The position numbers and the translations under genes are program-made. Shown here piece after piece: positions 1-3,902 of a stretch of DNA of 9,247 nt; within the stretch, counting starts at the first letter, position 1, and each line of letters opens with the position of its first letter. A model generated the notes under the pieces. The model was not told the DNA's origin, searched no databases, and was given only the letters and a program-made list of their open reading frames with translations. Origin of the DNA: Spirochaetia bacterium (GTDB lineage Bacteria > Spirochaetota > Spirochaetia > Treponematales > Rectinemataceae); the NCBI GenBank assembly GCA_021286925.1, contig JAJTBL010000048.1:1-9247 (forward strand), given 5' to 3'.

Positions 1-67
1 GTAGCTCAGTCGGCAGAGCATAGCCATGGTAAGGATAAGGTCAACGGTTCAATTCCGTTCGGGGGCT
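1..67 (+). tRNA. tRNA-Thr (GGT anticodon), 5' end missing
   Basis: This is a threonine tRNA reading ACY codons. The window starts at what would be tRNA position 7, so the first six acceptor bases are missing. The D stem GCTC/GAGC encloses an eight-base loop with the usual GG. The anticodon loop is ATGGTAA, giving anticodon GGT. The T arm is AACGG, TTCAATT, CCGTT, followed by the 3' acceptor strand CGGGGGC and discriminator T. No CCA is encoded, so it must be added after transcription. The anticodon stem TAGCC/GGATA contains one G.A mismatch in its third pair; the other stems pair fully. A tRNA-Thr next to the rpmG/secE cluster is common in bacteria. Confidence 0.93.
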
Positions 68-112
68 TTAGCAAATACTCCATGCGCGGGGGACTTTTAG
101 TCGGATGCCGCG

Positions 113-118
113 AAAGGA
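113..118 (+). promoter_or_regulatory. Shine-Dalgarno of rpmG, fixes the start
   Basis: AAAGGA lies 8 bases before the ATG at 127. An in-frame ATG at 82 would add 15 residues that are not L33-like and has no comparable site, so 127 is the start. Confidence 0.75.
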
Positions 119-126
119 CTGAAAAT

Positions 127-300
127 ATGGCTTCAAAGAAACAGACGGTAGAAATCATCGCCCTCCAGTGCACAGAATGCAAGCGCCGTAACTATACGAC
201 CAAAAAGAACCGCAAGACCATGCAGGAAAAACTGGAGCTTATGAAGTACTGCAAGTGGGACCGCAAGCATACCTTGCATAAGGAAACTAAGGTAAAATAA
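127..300 (+). CDS. rpmG: Large-subunit ribosomal protein L33 (bL33)
   Basis: This is a 57-residue protein of the L33 family, a small basic protein near the E site of the 50S subunit. Length is typical (50-60 residues). The recognisable core is CTECKRRNYTTKKNRK (residues 15-30), then LELMKYCKWDRKHTLHKETK. Zinc-binding L33 proteins carry two C-x2-C pairs. Here the first pair is intact (Cys15, Cys18), but the second reads C-x2-D (Cys42, Asp45), leaving three cysteines, so zinc binding is uncertain. I recall similar C..D forms in spirochaete L33, which fits the rest of the window. The gene lies between tRNA-Thr and tRNA-Trp and is followed by a terminator-like hairpin. The start at 127 is chosen from the AAAGGA site and the family N-terminus. 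Confidence 0.95.
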   Translation: MASKKQTVEIIALQCTECKRRNYTTKKNRKTMQEKLELMKYCKWDRKHTLHKETKVK

Positions 301-326
301 GGTTTTGCCCCGGGCAAGCCTTTTGA

Positions 327-361
327 AAAGCTGTCACGCCGGATTGGGCGTGGCTTTCTTT
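327..361 (+). terminator. Terminator-like hairpin between rpmG and tRNA-Trp
   Basis: The arms CACGCC (335-340) and GGCGTG (347-352) form a perfect 6-bp stem with loop GGATTG. The stem continues, past a three-base bulge (TGT, 332-334), as AAAGC (327-331) with GCTTT (353-357). It is followed by CTTT, giving a broken T tract GCTTTCTTT that ends just before the tRNA. It may be a weak intrinsic terminator or attenuator for rpmG, or a processing signal for the 5' end of tRNA-Trp. The T tract is interrupted by C, so full termination is doubtful. Confidence 0.45.
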
Positions 362-434
362 AGGCCAGTAGCTCTAATGGTAGAGCGCCGGTCTCCAAAA
401 CCGGATGTTGAGGGTTCGAGTCCTTCCTGGCCTG
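362..434 (+). tRNA. trpT: tRNA-Trp (CCA anticodon)
   Basis: This is a complete tryptophan tRNA. The acceptor stem AGGCCAG/CTGGCCT pairs perfectly. The D stem is GCTC/GAGC. The anticodon stem CCGGT/ACCGG holds loop CTCCAAA, giving anticodon CCA. The T stem GAGGG/CCTTC has one G-T wobble and the standard TTCGAGT loop. The discriminator is G, as expected for tRNA-Trp. The 3' CCA is not encoded. With the usual four-pair D stem, the loop starts with T rather than A at canonical position 14, a small departure. A tRNA-Trp directly before secE-nusG is a widespread bacterial arrangement. Confidence 0.97.
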
Positions 435-474
435 TTATGCGCTTGTGAGTTCAGCGGGGTAAATAGGAGCCGTC

Positions 475-657
475 ATGAAGAAGTTGATCCAGTTCTTCAA
501 AGATAGTTATGCAGAGCTGGCCAAAGTAGTCTGGCCAAGCAAAGAAGATGTCATCTCCTCGACAAAAGTAGTTGTCATCTCCACAGTTTTTGTAGCCCTG
601 CTTTTGGGGCTTATCGACTTCCTTCTTGTTCTCGGTATTGAAGTCGTTTTCCGTTAA
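475..657 (+). CDS. secE: Preprotein translocase subunit SecE
   Basis: SecE is the small clamp subunit of the SecYEG protein-conducting channel in the inner membrane. This 60-residue form is the short, single-span type found in most bacteria outside the gamma-proteobacteria. Residues 1-12 form an amphipathic cytoplasmic helix (MKKLIQFFKDSY). The family signature ELAKVVWPSKEDV is at 14-26, and one hydrophobic span runs from about 31 to 57, ending in VVFR. The Shine-Dalgarno AGGAG (465-469) stands 5 bases before the ATG. The gene sits 40 bases after tRNA-Trp and 12 bases before nusG, the standard secE-nusG pair, probably cotranscribed. Confidence 0.96.
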   Translation: MKKLIQFFKDSYAELAKVVWPSKEDVISSTKVVVISTVFVALLLGLIDFLLVLGIEVVFR

Positions 658-669
658 GGCGGATATTGG

Positions 670-1227
670 ATGGGAAAGTCCTGGTATATTCTTCACGTTT
701 ACTCTGGTTATGAAAACAAGATAGAGAAAACTATCCGCATGCTGCTCGATACGGGAGAGATATCCAAGGATATCGTCACCGATATCAAGGTTCCTACGGA
801 AGAGGTCACCGACGTCAAAGACGGCAAGAAAAAAACTGTAACCCGCAAGATTCTTCCAGGTTATCTGCTTGTTGAAATGGATCTTCCTGACAATGGGTGG
901 AAGGCTCCCTGTTCTGCTATCAGAAAAATTACCGGAGTCACTGGCTTTGTTGGTTCTAATCTCAGCAGTAAACCTCAGCCTATCCCTTCGGAAGAAGTTC
1001 GGAGAATTCTGCAGCGAACCGGCGAACTCAAAGGCGATACTCAGATCAGGATGAAGCAGAGCTATGCGCCCGGCGAGCAGGTGAAAATCATCGAAGGTCC
1101 GTTTGAGTCGTTCTCCGGTGTCATTGAAGAAGTGAACGCCGAAAAGAACAAGCTTAAAGTCATGGTAGGCATTTTTGGTCGCTCTACTCCCGTTGAGGTA
1201 GAGATGACCCAGGTTGAAAAAGTCTGA
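670..1227 (+). CDS. nusG: Transcription termination/antitermination factor NusG
   Basis: NusG binds the clamp of RNA polymerase through its N-terminal domain. Through its C-terminal domain it contacts Rho or ribosomal protein S10 (NusE), linking transcription to termination and translation. The 185-residue length is normal. The NGN domain covers about 3-115, with WYILHVYSGYENK (5-17), LPGYLLVEM (62-70) and TGVTGFVG (88-95). The KOW domain covers about 132-185 and contains GEQVKIIEGPFESFSG (135-150) and ends in EVEMTQVEKV. An insertion-like lysine-rich segment (DVKDGKKKTVTRK, 48-60) lies in the NGN domain. The Shine-Dalgarno AAGGCGGA overlaps the secE stop codon, so the two are translationally close. 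It is followed by a 225-base spacer before rplK, unlike the tight packing downstream. Confidence 0.97.
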   Translation: MGKSWYILHVYSGYENKIEKTIRMLLDTGEISKDIVTDIKVPTEEVTDVKDGKKKTVTRKILPGYLLVEMDLPDNGWKAPCSAIRKITGVTGFVGSNLSSKPQPIPSEEVRRILQRTGELKGDTQIRMKQSYAPGEQVKIIEGPFESFSGVIEEVNAEKNKLKVMVGIFGRSTPVEVEMTQVEKV

Positions 1228-1253
1228 CGCGATTTTTCTGAATATTGAAAGCG

Positions 1254-1287
1254 CAGTCAGGTCTCGGACTGGTAGATAAAACCAGTC
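1254..1287 (+). promoter_or_regulatory. Three-segment alternative hairpin after nusG
   Basis: Segment 1 CAGTC (1254-1258), segment 2 GACTGG (1267-1272) and segment 3 CCAGTC (1282-1287) are arranged so that segment 2 can pair with either neighbour, but not both. Pairing 2:3 is the stronger (six pairs, plus a possible T-A inside). It is followed within 8 bases by TTCTTTT. The layout resembles an attenuator, but the arms are short and the role is inferred. Confidence 0.35.
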
Positions 1288-1317
1288 TGGTGTTCTTTTA
1301 AAAGCAGCTGAACAGGC

Positions 1318-1337
1318 AAATCCCATATGGGATTTTT
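1318..1337 (+). terminator. Candidate intrinsic terminator/attenuator between nusG and rplK
   Basis: AAATCCC (1318-1324) and GGGATTT (1329-1335) are perfect inverted arms around loop ATAT, and the 3' arm runs into a five-T stretch (1333-1337). It has the form of a small intrinsic terminator on the + strand. Only three of the seven pairs are G-C, so it may terminate only part of the transcripts. Its position would let nusG and the ribosomal protein genes be expressed at different levels. Confidence 0.42.
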
Positions 1338-1358
1338 CGCGTTCGGTTTCTCACATAA

Positions 1359-1431
1359 GGGGTATTGACTCCAAAGATGGGAGCTTCCGCTCGTAATCGG
1401 AAGCGCTACCCCGGACATTTTGCGCCGGGTA
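1359..1431 (+). promoter_or_regulatory. Structured rplK leader, possible L1 autoregulatory site
   Basis: GGGGTA (1359-1364) can pair with TACCCC (1407-1412), enclosing a perfect 7-bp hairpin GCTTCCG (1383-1389) with CGGAAGC (1398-1404), loop CTCGTAAT. The same TACCCC can instead pair downstream with CCGGGTA (1425-1431), with one bulged C. In E. coli, L1 represses the rplK-rplA operon by binding a leader that mimics its 23S rRNA site (helix 76). That rRNA site has TGGGAG on one strand and ATACC on the other. Here TGGGAG (1378-1383) and CTACC (1406-1410) flank the 7-bp stem. Location and motif fit an L1 target, but the stem below the motif is poorly paired in that fold, so the L1 assignment is an inference. 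Confidence 0.42.
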
Positions 1432-1440
1432 TACCACAAA

Positions 1441-1447
1441 AGGAGAG
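1441..1447 (+). promoter_or_regulatory. Shine-Dalgarno of rplK, fixes the start
   Basis: AGGAGAG lies 5 bases before ATG 1453. An in-frame ATG at 1420 would add 11 residues unlike any L11 and would place this site inside the coding region, so 1453 is preferred. Confidence 0.85.
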
Positions 1448-1452
1448 AGGCT

Positions 1453-1890
1453 ATGGCCAAAAAGAAAATTACTGCGATTGTCAAATTGCAGTGCCCAGCC
1501 GGCAAGGCGACCCCGGCTCCACCCGTTGGACCAGCGCTCGGCCCTCATGGTGTTTCTGCGCCCATGTTCTGCCAGCAGTTCAACGAAAGAACCAAGGGAA
1601 TGGAACCCGGTCTTGTCATTCCGGCAATCATCACCGTGTATCAGGATAAATCATTCACTTTTATCCTGAAAACTCCGCCTGCAAGTGTTCTTATCAAGAA
1701 AGCCTGCGGAATCGAAAAAGGTTCCCCGGTTCCTCACAAGCAGAAAGTCGCAAAACTGACGAATGAAAAGCTGGAAGCTATTGCCAAGCAGAAACTTCCG
1801 GACTTGAATGCCAATGATATTCAGGCAGCCATGCGCGTCATTGCTGGTACCGCCCGTTCTATGGGCATTGAAACGGAGCTGAAAAAATGA
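1453..1890 (+). CDS. rplK: Large-subunit ribosomal protein L11 (uL11)
   Basis: L11 forms the base of the L7/L12 stalk and binds the GTPase-associated centre of 23S rRNA, where elongation factors act and thiostrepton binds. It is 145 residues long (family about 140). The N-terminal domain (1-72) has KLQCPAGKATPAPPVGPALG (11-30), including the proline-rich helix of the thiostrepton pocket. The linker KTPPAS is at 73-78. The C-terminal rRNA-binding domain (79-145) includes AGTARSMGIE (131-140). It begins the rplK-rplA pair. Its stop TGA overlaps the rplA start in ATGA, which implies translational coupling. The long structured spacer upstream is where L1 autoregulation would be expected to act. 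Confidence 0.98.
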   Translation: MAKKKITAIVKLQCPAGKATPAPPVGPALGPHGVSAPMFCQQFNERTKGMEPGLVIPAIITVYQDKSFTFILKTPPASVLIKKACGIEKGSPVPHKQKVAKLTNEKLEAIAKQKLPDLNANDIQAAMRVIAGTARSMGIETELKK

Positions 1891-2573
1891 AGCACGGCAA
1901 GAAATATATCGAAGCGTCAAAAAAGGTAGACAGGAATGTTGAACTTGAGCCGGTCGCCGCGTGCGCTCTTCTCAAGGAAGTCAAGTTTGCCAAATTTGAT
2001 GAAACCGTAGAAGCCCATGTCAGACTCAATCTTAAGAAAAGCCAGACTGTTCGCGATACTGTCGTTCTTCCCAATCAGTTCCGCGGCGAAAAGCGCGTGC
2101 TTGTGTTCTGCAAGCCTGAACGGGTTAAGGAAGCTTTGGAACTCGGCGCCGCTTATGCAGGCGATGCAGAGCTGATTGAAAAGATCAAGGGTGGCTGGCT
2201 CGATTTTGATGTCGCGGTTGCAACCCCTGATATGATGAAGGATGTCGGCAAGCTCGGTATGGTGCTTGGCCGCAAGGGTCTTATGCCCAACCCGAAAACC
2301 GGAACCGTCACCAACGATCTCAAGGCTGCTTTGAATGAGCTCAGAAAGGGACGAACCGAATTCCGCTCCGACAAGACTAACATCATACATCTCGCGATCG
2401 GAAAGGCTTCAATGGAAGCCGAGAAAATCGCTGAAAACCTCACGGCCCTCCTCGATGAAATCAACAGAAAGCGCCCTTCAGATGTGAAAGGCGACTTTAT
2501 CACCTCAATATTCCTTGCTTCCACAATGGGGCCTGGTGTGCGCGTCGCTGTCGCGAAGAACGAGAAGAGGTAA
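1887..2573 (+). CDS. rplA: Large-subunit ribosomal protein L1 (uL1)
   Basis: L1 forms the mobile stalk next to the E site that guides deacylated tRNA out. In many bacteria it also represses its own operon by binding the mRNA before rplK. The 228-residue length matches the family (about 230). Domain I is made of about 1-66 and 160-228, and domain II of 67-159. The signature is near VLGRKGLMPNPKTGTV (126-141), with GGWLDFDVAVATPDMM at 102-117 and the C-terminal STMGPGVRV (212-220). The common VLGPRGLMPNPK reads VLGRKGLMPNPK here, a mild variation. The start overlaps the rplK stop by 4 bases, with a CGGAG Shine-Dalgarno (1874-1878) inside rplK. Only 4 bases separate it from rplJ. Confidence 0.98.
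   Translation: MKHGKKYIEASKKVDRNVELEPVAACALLKEVKFAKFDETVEAHVRLNLKKSQTVRDTVVLPNQFRGEKRVLVFCKPERVKEALELGAAYAGDAELIEKIKGGWLDFDVAVATPDMMKDVGKLGMVLGRKGLMPNPKTGTVTNDLKAALNELRKGRTEFRSDKTNIIHLAIGKASMEAEKIAENLTALLDEINRKRPSDVKGDFITSIFLASTMGPGVRVAVAKNEKR
2565..2570 (+). promoter_or_regulatory. Shine-Dalgarno of rplJ inside the end of rplA
   Basis: AAGAGG, in the last codons of rplA, lies 7 bases before ATG 2578. A second in-frame ATG at 2584 would be 13 bases away, and one at 2515 lies well inside rplA. Start 2578 is therefore preferred. Confidence 0.75.
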
Positions 2574-2577
2574 CCCT

Positions 2578-3123
2578 ATGGCAATGAGAGCTACAAAACT
2601 GCAACCAAACAAGGTTGAAGCCATTCAGATGCTGAAGGAAATGATCCAGGGCTCGAATGACTATGTGTTTGCCGAGTACCGCGGACTCACGGTCGAGCAG
2701 ATCACCAGCCTTCGCAAACAACTGCGCGAAAAAGGCGCTGAACTCCATGTCGTCAAGAACAATTTCGCGCGCATCGCTTTTGAGGAACTTGGCTATACCA
2801 AGGAAGTCGCTCCCTTGCTTGCAGGGCCGACTGCTGTCACGTTCGTCAAATCCGATTCAAACGATGTCGCCAAAGTCCTGCTGGATTTTGCCAAAGAAGT
2901 GCCGGCACTCACCATCAAAGGAGCTTTGGTTGATAAAGGCTTCATGGACAAAGCCCAGGTCGAAGCCTTCTCGAAACTTCCTGGCCGCGGCCAGCTCATC
3001 GCGATGCTCATGTCTGCGATGAACGCTCCTGCGCAGAACCTCGTCTATGTCCTCAATGCGATTCCGACCAAGCTGGTCAGGGTCCTCAAGGCCATCGAAG
3101 AGAAGAAAGCTCAGGAAGCATAA
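2578..3123 (+). CDS. rplJ: Large-subunit ribosomal protein L10 (uL10)
   Basis: L10 anchors the L7/L12 dimers to the ribosome beside L11. At 181 residues it is slightly longer than E. coli L10 (165). The N-terminal rRNA-binding domain contains YRGLTVEQITSLRKQLREKG (34-53) followed by AELHVVKNNFA (54-64). LPGRGQLIAMLM lies at 134-145, and the C-terminal helix (about 155-181, ending EEKKAQEA) is where L12 N-terminal domains bind. In E. coli, rplJ has its own promoter and a long leader bound by L10-L12. Here the rplA stop is only 4 bases upstream, so no such leader exists as separate non-coding sequence. Translation is probably coupled to rplA. Confidence 0.97.
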   Translation: MAMRATKLQPNKVEAIQMLKEMIQGSNDYVFAEYRGLTVEQITSLRKQLREKGAELHVVKNNFARIAFEELGYTKEVAPLLAGPTAVTFVKSDSNDVAKVLLDFAKEVPALTIKGALVDKGFMDKAQVEAFSKLPGRGQLIAMLMSAMNAPAQNLVYVLNAIPTKLVRVLKAIEEKKAQEA

Positions 3124-3135
3124 TTCTGTGCATCT

Positions 3136-3173
3136 GGCTGTCAGGCTTCGGTCAGCTGCCGTTCCTGTCAGCC
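3136..3173 (+). other. Long imperfect hairpin between rplJ and rplL
   Basis: GGCTGTCAGG (3136-3145) and CCTGTCAGCC (3164-3173) pair in nine of ten positions, with one T.T mismatch. The interior has CGG/CCG (3149-3151, 3159-3161) around loop TCAGCTG. No T run follows, so it is not a terminator. Possible roles are transcript stabilisation, processing or raising rplL output; these are inferred. Confidence 0.6.
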
Positions 3174-3182
3174 TTGAATAAT

Positions 3183-3200
3183 GCTTTCCGTATGGAAAGC
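3183..3200 (+). other. Perfect hairpin just upstream of rplL
   Basis: GCTTTCC (3183-3189) and GGAAAGC (3194-3200) form a 7-bp stem with a four-base loop GTAT. It ends 10 bases before the Shine-Dalgarno TAAGGAGA (3211-3218), so it leaves the ribosome site open. It is not followed by a T run. Confidence 0.6.
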
Positions 3201-3225
3201 CAATTGTATCTAAGGAGAAGATAAT

Positions 3226-3612
3226 ATGGCAGCTTTGACAAAAGATCAGATTATCGACGCGATCGCATCCATGACTGTCCTTGAGATCAGTGATCTCGTA
3301 AAGGCAATGGAAGAAAAATTCGGCGTTACCGCCGCGGCTCCTGTCGCAGTCGCAGCAGCCGGCCCCGCAGCCGCAGCTGCTCCCGCTGAGGAAAAGACCG
3401 AGTTCACCGTCATCCTCAAGGGCGGCGTTCCTGCTGACAAAAAAATCGCCATCATCAAAGAAGTTCGCGCCATCACCGGGCTCGGACTCAAGGAAGCCAA
3501 AGACCTCGTCGAAGCCGGAGACAAGCCTCTCAAGGAAAATGTTTCCAAGGAAGAAGCCGAGAAGGTCAAGAAGCAGATTGTCGACGCCGGCGGCGCTGTC
3601 GAAATCAAATAA
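3226..3612 (+). CDS. rplL: Large-subunit ribosomal protein L7/L12 (bL12)
   Basis: L7/L12 is the multicopy stalk protein that recruits and stimulates the translational GTPases (EF-Tu, EF-G, IF2, RF3). The 128-residue length is standard. The N-terminal dimerisation and L10-binding domain is 1-33. The flexible hinge is 34-55 and almost only Ala, Pro, Val and Gly. The globular factor-binding domain is 56-128 and carries the invariant KKIAIIKEVRAITGLGLKEA (72-91) and KDLVE. It has a very good Shine-Dalgarno, TAAGGAGA, 7 bases from the ATG, in keeping with the need for several copies of L12 per ribosome. Hairpins flank it on both sides, which could protect or separate its mRNA segment. Confidence 0.98.
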   Translation: MAALTKDQIIDAIASMTVLEISDLVKAMEEKFGVTAAAPVAVAAAGPAAAAAPAEEKTEFTVILKGGVPADKKIAIIKEVRAITGLGLKEAKDLVEAGDKPLKENVSKEEAEKVKKQIVDAGGAVEIK

Positions 3613-3624
3613 GGAATTTCCAGG

Positions 3625-3669
3625 TTCCGGTTGCTGCGCGGCTTAAAAACAACTTCAGCAATGCCGGAA
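3625..3669 (+). other. Stem-loop 1 of the rplL-rpoB spacer
   Basis: TTCCGG-TTGCTG (3625-3636) pairs with CAGCAA (3656-3661) and CCGGAA (3664-3669), 12 pairs interrupted by a TG bulge on the 3' side. The loop is 19 bases. It starts 12 bases after the rplL stop. No T run follows. It is the natural 3' end protector of an rplL transcript, but that role is inferred. Confidence 0.65.
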
Positions 3670-3687
3670 TACAGAGTTCAGATTTGA

Positions 3688-3746
3688 GCGCTTCCCTTTC
3701 CGGGGCCTGTGAAAGCAGGATTCTCTGGGGAGGGAAGCGTAGTTTT
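3688..3746 (+). terminator. Stem-loop 2 of the rplL-rpoB spacer, possible partial terminator
   Basis: CGCTTCCCT (3689-3697) and AGGGAAGCG (3731-3739) are a perfect 9-bp stem, extended by a G-T pair (3688/3740). Inside is a smaller hairpin CCTG/CAGG (3706-3709, 3716-3719). TAG then TTTT (3743-3746) follows. In E. coli this spacer holds a partial terminator and an RNase III cleavage site that lower rpoBC relative to the ribosomal protein genes. This element has the right place and a similar form. The T tract is short, so read-through is expected. Confidence 0.45.
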
Positions 3747-3775
3747 CCGAAGGCATTTCCCAAAAGTGCCTTCGG
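3747..3775 (+). other. Stem-loop 3 of the rplL-rpoB spacer
   Basis: CCGAAGGCA (3747-3755) and TGCCTTCGG (3767-3775) are a perfect 9-bp stem. TTT/AAA can add three more pairs past one bulged G, leaving loop CCCA. It is the strongest stem in the spacer. There is no T tract after it. It directly abuts stem-loop 2. Confidence 0.68.
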
Positions 3776-3818
3776 ATGACGAATATGGTCATCAGCCCGT
3801 TACTGCGCAGCGGGCTGA
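3776..3818 (+). other. Stem-loops 4 and 5 of the rplL-rpoB spacer
   Basis: A weak stem ATGAC (3776-3780) with GTCAT (3788-3792) is followed by a strong 8-bp stem TCAGCCCG (3792-3799) with CGGGCTGA (3811-3818) and an 11-base loop. The two share base 3792. The 5-bp stem could be chance; the 8-bp stem is very unlikely to be. Confidence 0.55.
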
Positions 3819-3832
3819 ATTACAATAGATGG

Positions 3833-3849
3833 CACATTGAAATAATGTG
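3833..3849 (+). other. Stem-loop 6 of the rplL-rpoB spacer
   Basis: CACATT (3833-3838) and AATGTG (3844-3849) form a perfect 6-bp stem with loop GAAAT. It is A/T-rich and modest in strength. As a 17-base near-palindrome it could also be a protein-binding operator. Confidence 0.4.
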
Positions 3850-3867
3850 GCGCAGACCGAACCGGCC

Positions 3868-3886
3868 AACGCGCATGAGACGCGTT
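3868..3886 (+). other. Stem-loop 7, directly before the rpoB ribosome site
   Basis: AACGCG (3868-3873) and CGCGTT (3881-3886) form a perfect 6-bp stem with loop CATGAGA. It ends 2 bases before the rpoB Shine-Dalgarno, so it could affect ribosome access or simply isolate the site. Confidence 0.45.
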
Positions 3887-3888
3887 TC

Positions 3889-3896
3889 AGGAGGGG
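3889..3896 (+). promoter_or_regulatory. Very strong Shine-Dalgarno of rpoB
   Basis: AGGAGGGG contains the AGGAGG core and lies 6 bases before ATG 3903. It is the best ribosome site in the window together with that of rplL, suggesting high translation of each rpoB message even if fewer transcripts reach it. Confidence 0.85.
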
Positions 3897-3902
3897 TAGC
3901 GG

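Noticed and set aside
1245..1280. Possible promoter after nusG: TTGAAA with GATAAA/TAGATA
   Set aside because: The spacing is above 21 bases for every choice of second box.
451..1326. 291-residue open frame on the - strand across secE and nusG
   Set aside because: It lies antisense to two clearly conserved genes, resembles no family I know, and has no ribosome site. It is a by-product of nusG codon usage.
1365..1397. Possible promoter for rplK: TTGACT with CGTAAT
   Set aside because: The spacing is 21 bases, the second box matches only 4 of 6, and both lie in the structured leader.
3798..3826. Possible promoter for rpoB: TACAAT at 3821-3826
   Set aside because: The -10-like box is good (5 of 6), but no acceptable -35 exists at 16-18 bases and the upstream part is the arm of a strong hairpin. 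A weak promoter cannot be excluded.
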